A DNA stretch of 64,000 bases from PALSA-612 sp035652235. Its GTDB lineage: Bacteria > Actinomycetota > Thermoleophilia > Gaiellales > Gaiellaceae. A program made the translations under genes and the position numbers. The stretch spans positions 34,731 to 98,730 of the forward strand of contig DASREE010000035.1 in NCBI GenBank assembly GCA_035652235.1, written 5' to 3'. Under the pieces are notes generated by a model. That model ran no database searches, was not told the DNA's origin, and was given only the letters and a program-made list of their open reading frames with translations. Shown here in pieces: positions 7,308 to 17,616 of this stretch. Each line of letters begins with the position of its first letter. Positions within the stretch are counted from its first letter, which is position 1.

Positions 7308-9217
7308 GCCGGCGCGCCGCGGCGGATCGCCGGGCGCGGCAGCTGCCCCTCTGCCCACAGCGCGGCCACCCCGACGCGCGGCAGCGTTCGAGCCCGCTCG
7401 AAGACGAGGTAGCGCGGCACCCAGCGCGGCGAGAACTTGGCGTTGAAGCGGTACAGGCTCTCGAGCTGGAAGGAGCGGCTGGCGAGCCGGACGACCCGCC
7501 CGGCGAGCCGCTCTGCCGGGTTCCGCGGCCCGTGGATGAAACGGGCGAAGGCGGCGAAGTTGAGCGACAGCTCCTCCGTTCCCGCCGCCCCGAGGAGCTC
7601 GATCGAGCGGACGACCAGGAACTCGGTCAGGCCGTTGGGCGTCGAGCGGTCGCGCCGCATCGCCGACAGCGACATCGCCGCTCGGCCGTAGCTCGGGACG
7701 AAGTGGAGGAAGCCGCGGACATGACCCTCGTCGTCGCGTGCGAGGACGACCGCGTCGTCCCCGGGGCCGTCCGCAGGCAGCGCGTCGAGCGCCATCGAGA
7801 AGCCCCGCTCGGGCGCGCCGGCGCGCCACAGCTCCGACACGCGCTCGAGCTCGGCGACGGTCGCGCCGTCGAGATCGGCGCCGCGTAGCAGCTCGGCGCG
7901 ATAGCCGGCCCGCTCGAGGCGCGTCACGGACTGCCGCACCTTCCGCACCGAGCGTCCCTCGAGCGAGAAGGCGCCCGTGTCGACGATCGCCTCGTCGCCC
8001 AGGTAGAGCGCTCGCAGCCCCGCCTCGCGCCACAGCGGGAGGAGGCGCTCGCTCGCTCCGAGCACGGCGAGCTCGAGCCCGTGCAGCTCCGCGAACGTGC
8101 GCAGCTCGCGCACGAGCCCGGGCAGCGAACGGTCCGCCCCGACCGGATCGCCGGAGACGAGGAGGACGCCGCTCTCGACGCGGTATGCCGCGAACGCCTC
8201 GCCGTCCTGCGAGAACAAGTAGGGCGTGTCACGGCGCAGCTTGAAGAAGGAGAGCGTGTCGAAGCCGTGCCGGCGGACGAGCGACTCGGCCCGGCGGCGG
8301 AGCTCCCCGTCGGGCAGGCTGCGCGGGGCGGCGAGCGGGCGGAAGACGACGTAGGCGCAGACGACGAGCGCGAAGACCGCCCCCAGGCCGGTGCCGAGCG
8401 GCACCCAGGCGAGCTCGTCGCGGAAGGCGATCGGCCCCGAGTCCCACAGGAGCAGGTCGCCCGCCGCGCGCGCGACGACGCCGGCGCCCGCATGCGGTGC
8501 GGCGGCGACGGCGGCGAGCGCGGCCAGGCCGTAGGCGGCCAGCCAGATGGCCGGGATGCGCCACAGCCCGCTGCGCAGCCGCATCGGCGAGTGCCGGACG
8601 CAGAAGGCGTCGCGCCCCCACCACAGGAGCCCCGCCACGCCCCACGAGAGGAAGGCCTCCTCCAGGTCGAGCCCCTTGAGCAGGTCGGAGGCGCCGAGCA
8701 GGACGAGGAGGAGCACCGCCGTGTGCAGCGCGCGGCGGCGGCGACGGTGGAGGTAGAAGGCGGTCACGATCAGCAAGGCGCTGAGAGGAAGCGCCAGGGC
8801 GTGGAAGACGGGCAGCGCGTGCACGGGCTCGATGTGCAGGAGGAGGTGGCCGCGCCAGGCCACGTTCGGAGTGAGCGCCGAGGCGAGGTTGACGAGCCCG
8901 GTGACGAGCGCGGCCGCGGCGGCGAGGCCGGGCAGCCCCTCACCGCGGTGCGCGTCGCGCAGCGCCTGGACGCGGCGGTGCACAAGCGGGCGCCACGCCG
9001 CGGTGTCCCGCGTCCAGGGGAGGATGTCGCGCCAGTCCTTGGCGACGAGCCAGCCGGCCGCGAGCAGGAGGAGCGCGGTTCCGGCCAGGTCGACGACGCC
9101 CGTGAACCGCAGCGCTGCGGCAAGCGCCGCCGTCGCCAGGCCCAGGTGCCACTCGTGCACGCGCCGCCCGAGCAGCCGCACGCGCGGGCCGAGCGGATGG
9201 CGTTCGAGGCTGATCAC
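7304..9217 (-). CDS. Lysylphosphatidylglycerol synthase-type membrane aminoacyltransferase (DUF2156)
   Basis: The 637-aa protein has an N-terminal half with about six or seven membrane segments (residues 20-300) and a cytoplasmic C-terminal DUF2156 domain (about 310-615) of two GNAT-like folds. Seen in that domain: SFFKLRRDTPYLFSQDG, a KVRQSVTRLERAGY block, STPNGLTEFLVVRS, and the terminal FNAKFSPRWVPRYLVFE. In MprF and LysX this domain transfers an aminoacyl group from tRNA to phosphatidylglycerol, altering surface charge. Substrate specificity is unknown. A separate flippase-like gene at 47239 could supply the MprF N-terminal function. Confidence 0.8.
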   Translation of the reverse strand: MISLERHPLGPRVRLLGRRVHEWHLGLATAALAAALRFTGVVDLAGTALLLLAAGWLVAKDWRDILPWTRDTAAWRPLVHRRVQALRDAHRGEGLPGLAAAAALVTGLVNLASALTPNVAWRGHLLLHIEPVHALPVFHALALPLSALLIVTAFYLHRRRRRALHTAVLLLVLLGASDLLKGLDLEEAFLSWGVAGLLWWGRDAFCVRHSPMRLRSGLWRIPAIWLAAYGLAALAAVAAAPHAGAGVVARAAGDLLLWDSGPIAFRDELAWVPLGTGLGAVFALVVCAYVVFRPLAAPRSLPDGELRRRAESLVRRHGFDTLSFFKLRRDTPYLFSQDGEAFAAYRVESGVLLVSGDPVGADRSLPGLVRELRTFAELHGLELAVLGASERLLPLWREAGLRALYLGDEAIVDTGAFSLEGRSVRKVRQSVTRLERAGYRAELLRGADLDGATVAELERVSELWRAGAPERGFSMALDALPADGPGDDAVVLARDDEGHVRGFLHFVPSYGRAAMSLSAMRRDRSTPNGLTEFLVVRSIELLGAAGTEELSLNFAAFARFIHGPRNPAERLAGRVVRLASRSFQLESLYRFNAKFSPRWVPRYLVFERARTLPRVGVAALWAEGQLPRPAIRRGAPA

Positions 9218-9257
9218 GTTCCGTCTGTCGAAGCTTCGCGAGGCGACGAGCTGCAGC

Positions 9258-9695
9258 TCACAGTATCCGGAATCGGCCGACGCCGAGCCGGTCCTGACCC
9301 TGGCGCGAGGGGCCGGCGCGCCCGCTCGCGAGGAGCAGGCAGACGAGGGCGAGCGGGATCTCCGCCAGGACGGCGAGCAGGATGGCGACCTCCAGGTCGA
9401 TGCCGGAGGAAGCGGTGAGGACGTCGAACCAGGCGTCGCAGAACAGCAGCGCGGCGCTCGCGGCGGCGAGCGGCTGCACGGCGCGGCGGGAGCGCGCCGC
9501 CGCGGCCGCGGTGGCGAGGAGCGAGCAGGCGAGCACGACGTCGAAGCCGGTCCAGGCCAGGTCCCAGTGGTCGGCCAAATGCCGTGAGGGCAGGATCACG
9601 GTCAGCGCGACCGTCCAGGGGACGAGCGCGACGGCCGCCGCCGCGAGGACCGCCGCCGCCCACGACGGGGAGCGCTGCTCGAAGGGTTCTGCCAC
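9258..9695 (-). CDS. Four-helix membrane protein of unknown function
   Basis: The 145-aa product has four hydrophobic segments (about residues 13-34, 47-67, 74-92 and 101-124), with a polar pocket motif WDLAWTGFDV and CDAWFDVLT. It resembles small uncharacterised actinobacterial integral membrane proteins; no function can be assigned. GTG 9695 lies 6 nt after a minus-strand TATCGT box. It is divergent from the PH-domain gene. Confidence 0.6.
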   Translation of the reverse strand: MAEPFEQRSPSWAAAVLAAAAVALVPWTVALTVILPSRHLADHWDLAWTGFDVVLACSLLATAAAAARSRRAVQPLAAASAALLFCDAWFDVLTASSGIDLEVAILLAVLAEIPLALVCLLLASGRAGPSRQGQDRLGVGRFRIL

Positions 9696-9701
9696 GGGCC
9701 G

Positions 9702-9707
9702 ACGATA
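9702..9707 (-). promoter_or_regulatory. -10 box of the four-helix membrane gene (leaderless)
   Basis: Minus-strand TATCGT ends 6 nt before GTG 9695. Confidence 0.45.
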
Positions 9708-9742
9708 GCCGACCGCGCCCGCGGCTCCGCACCGGAGGAGCC

Positions 9743-10195
9743 GTGCGCCGGCCGGCGAAAGCGCGGCCGATGGGAATCCGGCCCGAGGAACGGGTCTGCC
9801 TGGACGCGCGCCGCCACGGCGTTGCCCTGTTCCGGCCGTTGGCGCGCGCGCTCGCGCTCGCCGCGGCGGGCATCGTCTGCCTGGGCCTGTCCTGGCCCGT
9901 GCCGGTCGCCGGCGCCGCCGCCCTGTCGCTCGCCGCCGTCCTCGCCCTCGTCGCGGTCGTGCGCTGGGACCGCACCCGGCTCGTCGTCACGACGGAGAAG
10001 GTGTTCCTCGTGCACGGCGTGCTCAGGCGGCGCGCGTCCGCCGTCATGCTCCGCTCGCTCGCTGTCGTCTCGCTCGACCAGTCGCTGCCAGCACGCGTGC
10101 TCGGCTACGGCACGCTGCAGGTGGGCCCGCTGGAGGTCAGCTACGTGCCGAGGGCGCGCGAGGTCCGCGACCTCGTCGAGCGCCTGGCGGCGTAG
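9743..10195 (+). CDS. Membrane-anchored bacterial PH-domain protein (YdbS-like)
   Basis: The 150-aa protein has two adjacent membrane helices (about residues 26-70, LARALALAAAGIVCLGLSW and a second segment). They are followed by a short PH-like domain, with RLVVTTEKVFLVHGVLRRR and the SLDQSLPARVLGYGTLQV segment typical of the YdbS/DUF304 type. Role unknown. Start is uncertain: GTG 9743 has GGAGG 4 nt upstream, while ATG 9770 would shorten it by 9 residues. Confidence 0.65.
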   Translation: MRRPAKARPMGIRPEERVCLDARRHGVALFRPLARALALAAAGIVCLGLSWPVPVAGAAALSLAAVLALVAVVRWDRTRLVVTTEKVFLVHGVLRRRASAVMLRSLAVVSLDQSLPARVLGYGTLQVGPLEVSYVPRAREVRDLVERLAA

Positions 10196-10383
10196 GCTCG
10201 ATCACGGGCAGGAAGAGCGCCCGCGCGCGCCCGTTCGACAGGAGGGGAGACGACGAACGGGTGGACACGCGGCCAGGCGGCGGAGCCGCCCAGGTGGAGG
10301 ATCGCCGAGCCGTCGGGCGACCAGCCGGTCGGTGCGGCACGTACGCGGATCGACGCTCGCGGCGGCTCTGCGCAGGCCTTCAC

Positions 10384-10395
10384 GAACACCTGTTC
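10384..10395 (+). promoter_or_regulatory. LexA/SOS box upstream of uvrA
   Basis: GAACACCTGTTC is a perfect match to the GAAC-N4-GTTC core of LexA operators in Actinobacteria and Bacillus. It lies 31 nt before the uvrA start and 18 nt before the -10 box, so bound LexA should block the promoter. Confidence 0.8.
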
Positions 10396-10413
10396 CCGTT
10401 CGACCCAGGGCGG

Positions 10414-10419
10414 TAGACT
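10414..10419 (+). promoter_or_regulatory. -10 box of uvrA (leaderless)
   Basis: TAGACT ends 7 nt before the uvrA GTG. No Shine-Dalgarno is present. Confidence 0.55.
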
Positions 10420-10426
10420 GGCCCTC

Positions 10427-13260
<2,834 letters not shown>

Positions 13261-13264
<4 letters not shown>

Positions 13265-13686
13265 GGTCCGGTGTCTGCCGGCAGGACGACGAACGGGTCC
13301 CCAGCCGGCGTGCGTAGCGCGCGGAAGTGCCGCTCGTCGAGCGTCAGCACGCGGTTCGTCCTGTAGCGGCCGGCAAGGACCACGATCGACGCATCCGCGA
13401 GGCCGATGTTCAGGTCTCGATAGCGGAGGATCACTTCGAGCGCCATGCGTGTCTCCTCGGTGCCGAACGGCGCAAGCGCGTACGCACCGGCTGACACCTC
13501 GGCGAGAAACTCTGCCTCGACGGCCACACCGTGCCGCGTGAGGAGCAGGTGGTCGATCTCGCAGAGGATCACGGGCGACAGCACGAACGGACCGGGCTCC
13601 TGTTGGAGAAACGTCCGAACGGCATCGTGCGCCGGGTGGGTCGGGACGAGCCCTGCTATCAGCCCGCCCGCGTCGAGGACGATCAT
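13261..13686 (-). CDS. vapC: PIN-domain ribonuclease toxin (VapC family)
   Basis: The 141-aa PIN-domain protein carries the four acidic residues of the active site: D5 (MIVLDAGG), E43 (LCEIDHLL), D98 (GLADASIVVLA) and D117 (LTLDERHF). VapC toxins cleave specific RNAs such as initiator tRNA or the 23S sarcin-ricin loop when freed from their antitoxin. The ATG overlaps the stop of the upstream antitoxin gene by 4 nt (ATGA), the usual coupling in vapBC. The RNA target is unknown. The stop overlaps the uvrA stop. Confidence 0.9.
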
Positions 13687-13937
13687 TCCCCGCCGAGCTC
13701 GTGAGCCAGGTTGGCCTCGATGAGCTCCGCAAGAACCTCGTCGAAGCGGTCGGGATCGATCGGTTCCGCGTCGCCGTACGGGCCCGGCAACGGGAACGTC
13801 GGCCGCGGCCGCTCGCGCGCCGTGAACTCCTCGAGCGCCGTCCGGATCACGTCGGCCTCCGACTGGCCGCGGTGCGCCGCGGCGCGCTCGAGGCGAGACT
13901 TCAGCTCGGGCGTGAGGTAAACAGTGGTCTTCACCAT
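13683..13937 (-). CDS. vapB: Ribbon-helix-helix antitoxin (VapB family)
   Basis: The 84-aa protein begins with a ribbon-helix-helix domain (MVKTTVYLTPELKSRLERAA, then RGQSEADVIRTALEEF, residues 1-38) that would bind the operator as a dimer. A Pro-rich linker and an acidic tail (about 55-84) probably wrap the toxin. It is the first gene of the pair and overlaps vapC by 4 nt. Autoregulation is likely through the tandem 12-bp repeat just upstream. A longer reading frame exists 5', but the RHH domain starts exactly at ATG 13937. Confidence 0.85.
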   Translation of the reverse strand: MVKTTVYLTPELKSRLERAAAHRGQSEADVIRTALEEFTARERPRPTFPLPGPYGDAEPIDPDRFDEVLAELIEANLAHELGGE

Positions 13938-13944
13938 GCGATCG

Positions 13945-13968
13945 ATAGTGCCATACATAGTGCCATAC
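13945..13968 (-). promoter_or_regulatory. Tandem 12-bp operator of vapBC
   Basis: Read on the minus strand, GTATGGCACTAT occurs twice in direct tandem, ending 7 nt before vapB. RHH repressors typically bind short repeats overlapping their own promoter. The second copy ends in a CACTAT hexamer positioned like a -10 box. Confidence 0.6.
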
Positions 13969-13969
13969 G

Positions 13970-13990
13970 TTCGTGACGGCTTCGTGACGG
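13970..13990 (+). repeat. 10-bp direct repeat between vapB and the VOC gene
   Basis: TTCGTGACGG occurs at 13970-13979 and 13981-13990, inside the divergent vapB/VOC interval. It could be a second operator or chance. Confidence 0.5.
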
Positions 13991-14010
13991 ATCGCGCGCG
14001 GTAGCCGGAC

Positions 14011-14409
14011 GTGCAGGTGCGCAACCCCTTCGGCCACATCGACCTGCGGGTCTCCTCGCTCGCGGAGGCACTGCCCTTCTACGAGGCGCTGATGTCGGCG
14101 CTCGGCTTCGTTCACCGCTACCACGGCGACGAATGGAAGGTGTGGGGCGCCGGCACCGACGAGGACCTGCCCGGCGCCGCCTACTTCGGCATCACCGAGA
14201 GCCCGGGCCACGTTGCCAACGAGAACCGGATCGCGTTCTGGGTCGCCGAGCCAGCGGAGGTCGATCGGATCGCCTCGGTCGTCGAGGCTGCCGGAGGGGG
14301 CGAGATCAGCGGGCCGAAGCGGCTGCCCTACGGGCCCGACTACTACGCCGTCTTCTTCGCCGACCCCTGCGGCAACCGGCTCGAGGTCTATCACCGGCTC
14401 CTCGGCTGA
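14011..14409 (+). CDS. VOC (glyoxalase/bleomycin-resistance) family protein
   Basis: The 132-aa protein has the paired beta-alpha-beta-beta-beta modules of the VOC superfamily. It starts FGHIDLRVSSLAEALPFYEAL (metal-ligand His near residue 9) and ends YYAVFFADPCGNRLEVYH with the usual Glu ligand. VOC members are metal-dependent isomerases, dioxygenases or binding proteins; the substrate cannot be inferred. Start GTG 14011. It is divergent from vapBC. Confidence 0.8.
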   Translation: MQVRNPFGHIDLRVSSLAEALPFYEALMSALGFVHRYHGDEWKVWGAGTDEDLPGAAYFGITESPGHVANENRIAFWVAEPAEVDRIASVVEAAGGGEISGPKRLPYGPDYYAVFFADPCGNRLEVYHRLLG

Positions 14410-14413
14410 TCTC

Positions 14414-14419
14414 TAAGCT
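14414..14419 (+). promoter_or_regulatory. -10 box of the Yip1-like gene (leaderless)
   Basis: TAAGCT ends 6 nt before GTG 14426, with no Shine-Dalgarno. Confidence 0.45.
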
Positions 14420-14425
14420 GGCTGC

Positions 14426-15085
14426 GTGAGCGCGCGCAGCGAGCCTGGTGTCGAGACGCTCGAGCGCGAGTGGTGGGCGCGGCTGCCGCGCCTGCTGACG
14501 GCTCCCGCAGAGGTGTTCCGGCGGCTCGCCGACGAATCGCGCGCGGCGGCGGACGAGCGCCAGGAGCCGCTCGTGGCGGTCACCTTCCTCGCCGGGATCC
14601 CGATGTTCCTCTCCCTGGTTTCCCTCCAGCCTCCGTACGACCGCTACACGTCTTTCAGCGAGCTCGACCTGGTGCTGCAGACGATCATCGGGGCCGGTCT
14701 CGTCGGCCTGTCGAACTTCTGGCTCGGCGGCTTCCTCGTCTACCTCGGCGCGCGCGGCCTCGGCGCCCTCACCGGCTTCCGCCTCGGACGCCATCTGGCT
14801 GGCCTCGCGACCGCGCCCTTCGTCGTCGAGCTCGTCCTCGTCTGGCCGGTGCGGCTCGCCCTGTACGGCGGCGACCTGTTCCGCTCGGGCGGCGCCGACG
14901 AGGGCACGGGCGGGGACGTGTTCCGCGGCATCGACGCGCTCTTCCTGCTCTGGGCGGTCGTGCTCGTGCTCGTCGGCATCCGCTCGACGCAGCGGTGGAC
15001 GTGGCGCCGGTCGGGGGCCGCCGTCGGCGTCGCGGCGCTCTTCGCCGTCCTGGTCGGAACGTTCGTCTTTGCCGTCTCGCGCTGA
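14426..15085 (+). CDS. Yip1-domain-like integral membrane protein
   Basis: The 219-aa protein begins with an amphipathic region ending in LLTAPAEVFRRLADE, the typical entry of bacterial Yip1-domain proteins. About five hydrophobic segments follow (near residues 53-66, 85-115, 125-150, 170-190 and 200-217). No catalytic motif is visible and the role in bacteria is unknown. It is monocistronic, with a TANNNT box 6 nt before its GTG. Confidence 0.6.
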   Translation: MSARSEPGVETLEREWWARLPRLLTAPAEVFRRLADESRAAADERQEPLVAVTFLAGIPMFLSLVSLQPPYDRYTSFSELDLVLQTIIGAGLVGLSNFWLGGFLVYLGARGLGALTGFRLGRHLAGLATAPFVVELVLVWPVRLALYGGDLFRSGGADEGTGGDVFRGIDALFLLWAVVLVLVGIRSTQRWTWRRSGAAVGVAALFAVLVGTFVFAVSR

Positions 15086-15115
15086 CCGGGCCCGCCGGTC
15101 GCGACGGCCGTGCCG

Positions 15116-15970
15116 CTACGCCTGCTCGAACGCGGCCAGCTCGTCGGCGGGCATCGCGTACGCGTGCTCCTCGCCGGGAAAGGCGCCGCGCCGCACTTCG
15201 TCGGCGTACGTCTCGAGCGCGTCTCTGATCTCGCGCGAGAGGCTCGCGTAGCGCTTGACGAAGCGAGGGAGATGCCCCTCCGTCAGCCCGAGCAGGTCGT
15301 GGTAGACGAGGACCTGGCCGTCGCAGGACGGGCCGGCGCCGATGCCGATCGTCGGAATCGAGAGCTCGGCCGTGATCCGCGCCGCAACCGGCGCCGGTAC
15401 CGCCTCGAGCACGAGCGAGCAGCAGCCCGCCTCCTCGAGCGCGTGCGCGGCGATCACGAGCCGCCGCGCGGCGGCGGCTGTGCGCCCCTGCGTCCTGAAG
15501 CCGCCCAGCATCGTGGCCGACTGCGGGGTCAGGCCGATGTGGCCCATCACCGGGATCCCGGCCTCGACGATCGCCTGCGCCCGCGACACCATCGGGCCTG
15601 CGCCCTCGAGCTTGACGATGTCGGCGCCCGCCTCCTTGACGAAGCGGATCGCGGTGCGGACGGCGTCCTCGTCCGACACCTGGTAGGAGCCGAAGGGCAG
15701 GTCGCCGACGACGAGCGGCCTGCGCACCTGCCGGGCGACCGTCCGCGTCAGGAAGAGCATCTCGTCGACGGTGACCGGAACCGTCGTCCCCTCGTAGCCG
15801 AGCACGACCATCGCTGCCGTGTCGCCGACGAGCACGACGTCGATCCCGGCGTCCTCGGCGAAGCGGGCGCCGGGGGCGTCGTAGGCCGTGACCATGACGA
15901 TCTTCTCGCCCGCTCGCTTCATCTCGACGAGCTGCGTCAGCGGCAGCTTCGCCGCAGGCGGGGTGCTCAT
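15116..15970 (-). CDS. panB: 3-methyl-2-oxobutanoate hydroxymethyltransferase
   Basis: The enzyme makes ketopantoate from 2-oxoisovalerate and 5,10-methylene-THF, the first committed step of pantothenate synthesis. The 284-aa length fits the family. Seen: MVTAYDAPGARFAEDAGIDV, VLVGDTAAMVVLGYEGT (metal and substrate region), DLPFGSYQVSDEDA, VKLEGA, MGHIGLTPQSATMLGGF and IGIGAGPSCDGQVLVYHD. It overlaps panC by 4 nt and is last in a three-gene operon. Confidence 0.95.
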   Translation of the reverse strand: MSTPPAAKLPLTQLVEMKRAGEKIVMVTAYDAPGARFAEDAGIDVVLVGDTAAMVVLGYEGTTVPVTVDEMLFLTRTVARQVRRPLVVGDLPFGSYQVSDEDAVRTAIRFVKEAGADIVKLEGAGPMVSRAQAIVEAGIPVMGHIGLTPQSATMLGGFRTQGRTAAAARRLVIAAHALEEAGCCSLVLEAVPAPVAARITAELSIPTIGIGAGPSCDGQVLVYHDLLGLTEGHLPRFVKRYASLSREIRDALETYADEVRRGAFPGEEHAYAMPADELAAFEQA

Positions 15971-16737
15971 CCGTGCGCTCCTTTCAGGGGGATGTTGTCG
16001 ATCAGCCGCGTGTCGCCAAAGCGGACGGCCGCGGCAAGGGTGGGAGGGTCGAACGGGGCGATCTCGACGTAGTCGACGTCGAGGCCGTCCAGCAGCCGCC
16101 TCGCCTGGTCGGGATCGCCGGTCGCGAGCGCCCGCGGCAGGGCGAGCGCCGCCTCGCGCTCGGCCGGGGAGAGGCGCAGGTTGCGCGAGGAGAGCGCGAG
16201 GCCGTCCGCGTCGCGCACGGTGGGGAGCACGCGCAGCTCGAGCTCGAGGTCGAGGTCTCGCACCATGCGGCGGACGACCTCAACCTGCTGCGCGTCCTTC
16301 TGGCCGAAGTAGGCGACATCCGGCCGGACGATGTTGAACAGCTTGCAGCAGATCGTGGCCACGCCGCGGAAATGGCCGGGGCGGAACGCGCCCTCGAGGA
16401 TCGAGCCGAGCTCGACCACGTCGATCCAGGTCTGGAAGCCCTCCGGGTACATCTCGCCTGCGTCGGGCGCGAACAGGAGGTCGACGCCCTCCTCGGCCGC
16501 GACCGCCGCGTCGCGGTCCTCGCTGCGCGGATAGCGGGCGAGGTCGGCGGCGTCCCCGAACTGCGTCGGGTTGACGAACAGGCTGACGACGACGACGTCC
16601 GTCTCGGCGCGGGCGGCGCGGAAGAGCGAGACGTGGCCGGCGTGGAAGGCGCCCATGGTGGGAACGAGGCCGACGCGGGAGCCGCCCAGCGGCGCGAGCG
16701 CCTCCCGCGCCTCGCGGATCGTGCGGACGATCCTCAC
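15967..16737 (-). CDS. panC: Pantothenate synthetase
   Basis: The 256-aa enzyme condenses pantoate and beta-alanine using ATP. Seen: VGLVPTMGAFHAGHVSLFRAA with the nucleotidyltransferase HxGH, VSLFVNPTQFG, the DLARYPRSEDRD block, FRPGHFRGVATICCKLFNIV, FGQKDAQQ and LALSSRNLRLSP (KMSKS-like region). It starts at GTG 16737, whose GTGA overlaps the stop of the DUF2520 gene, and ends in an ATGA overlap with panB. Confidence 0.95.
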   Translation of the reverse strand: MRIVRTIREAREALAPLGGSRVGLVPTMGAFHAGHVSLFRAARAETDVVVVSLFVNPTQFGDAADLARYPRSEDRDAAVAAEEGVDLLFAPDAGEMYPEGFQTWIDVVELGSILEGAFRPGHFRGVATICCKLFNIVRPDVAYFGQKDAQQVEVVRRMVRDLDLELELRVLPTVRDADGLALSSRNLRLSPAEREAALALPRALATGDPDQARRLLDGLDVDYVEIAPFDPPTLAAAVRFGDTRLIDNIPLKGAHG

Positions 16738-17429
16738 CGGGCGGTCTCCACCGGCTTCTCGGCGGGGAGGAGCTGCGTCGCCTGTGCGAGCGCCCGGTAG
16801 AGCGGCTCGAGCTCCGGCACGTGCGCCCTGATCCCCGCCAGGTGCGCCTCGACCGTCCCCCAGTCGCCGCGCGCGATCGGCCCGGTCAGCTCGAAGCCGT
16901 TGTCGATTGTGCGCCGCATCAGGCACTCGAGGCCCTCCGGCGGAGCCCCGGCGAGCCGGGCCAGCCTCGAAGCGGCGCGGTGCAGGGTGACGAGGTAGCC
17001 GCTCGCGAACATCGCCGCCGCGTGGTAGAGGTGGCGCTCGCCGTCGGGGAGCTGGAAGGGGCGCAGGCCGAGCGTGCGCGCGAGCCACAGTCCGCGCTCG
17101 AGCGCCTCCGGCGACTCCGCGCTGACGGCGCCGTAGGCTCCGTCGAGCTGCTCGGGGCCGCGCCAGGCGACGAGCGTCTGCAGCGGATGCACGGAGAAGC
17201 GGAGCCGGTGCGGCTCGAGCGCCGCGAGCGGGGTCGCGCCGCTCACGTGGCAGATCCACGGGCCGGGCTCGATCCCTCGCGCGACCTCGGCGATCGCGCG
17301 GTCGGGGACGCACAGGACGATCAGCTCGGCGCTGTGCTCGCGGAGCGCGACGCCGCGCTCGCGCAGGCGCGCGCAGATGGCCGAGCCCGACCGGCCGGTG
17401 GCGCCGAGAACGGTGACGCTGTCGAACAT
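16734..17429 (-). CDS. Rossmann-fold DUF2520 protein, candidate ketopantoate reductase-like enzyme
   Basis: The 231-aa protein has an N-terminal dinucleotide-binding fold (VTVLGATGRSGSAICARL, residues 5-22; LIVLCVPDRAIAEVA) and a helical C-terminal DUF2520 domain. The latter contains HYHAAAMFASGYLVTLH-type residues (LYHAAAMFASGYLVTLH near 128-144). DUF2520 genes commonly sit beside panC/panB (from memory). No panE is visible in the window, so pantoate formation from ketopantoate is a reasonable but unproven role. It is the first gene of the operon, with GGAG upstream of ATG 17429. Confidence 0.75.
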   Translation of the reverse strand: MFDSVTVLGATGRSGSAICARLRERGVALREHSAELIVLCVPDRAIAEVARGIEPGPWICHVSGATPLAALEPHRLRFSVHPLQTLVAWRGPEQLDGAYGAVSAESPEALERGLWLARTLGLRPFQLPDGERHLYHAAAMFASGYLVTLHRAASRLARLAGAPPEGLECLMRRTIDNGFELTGPIARGDWGTVEAHLAGIRAHVPELEPLYRALAQATQLLPAEKPVETAR

Positions 17430-17534
17430 GCTCGCTCCAGTTCCGTAGCGGATACCGGGCAGCTGGGAGTGTACCCGCTGGCCCAGCCCCGGTGCGCCCG
17501 CACCCGTGTGCCGCCGCTCGGCCGCCTGGACGCC

Positions 17535-17576
17535 GGCTCGATCGCCCGGACGGCGCAGGCTCGATAGCCCGAACGG
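17535..17576 (+). repeat. Near-identical 19-bp direct repeat (period 23)
   Basis: GGCTCGATCGCCCGGACGG at 17535 is repeated with two differences at 17558. It lies between the divergent pan operon and the glycoside-hydrolase-like gene and may be an operator. Confidence 0.5.
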
Positions 17577-17616
17577 TGGTCAAGGCGGGCAGGGACGCGG
17601 TCGATGAGCGCGGCGG

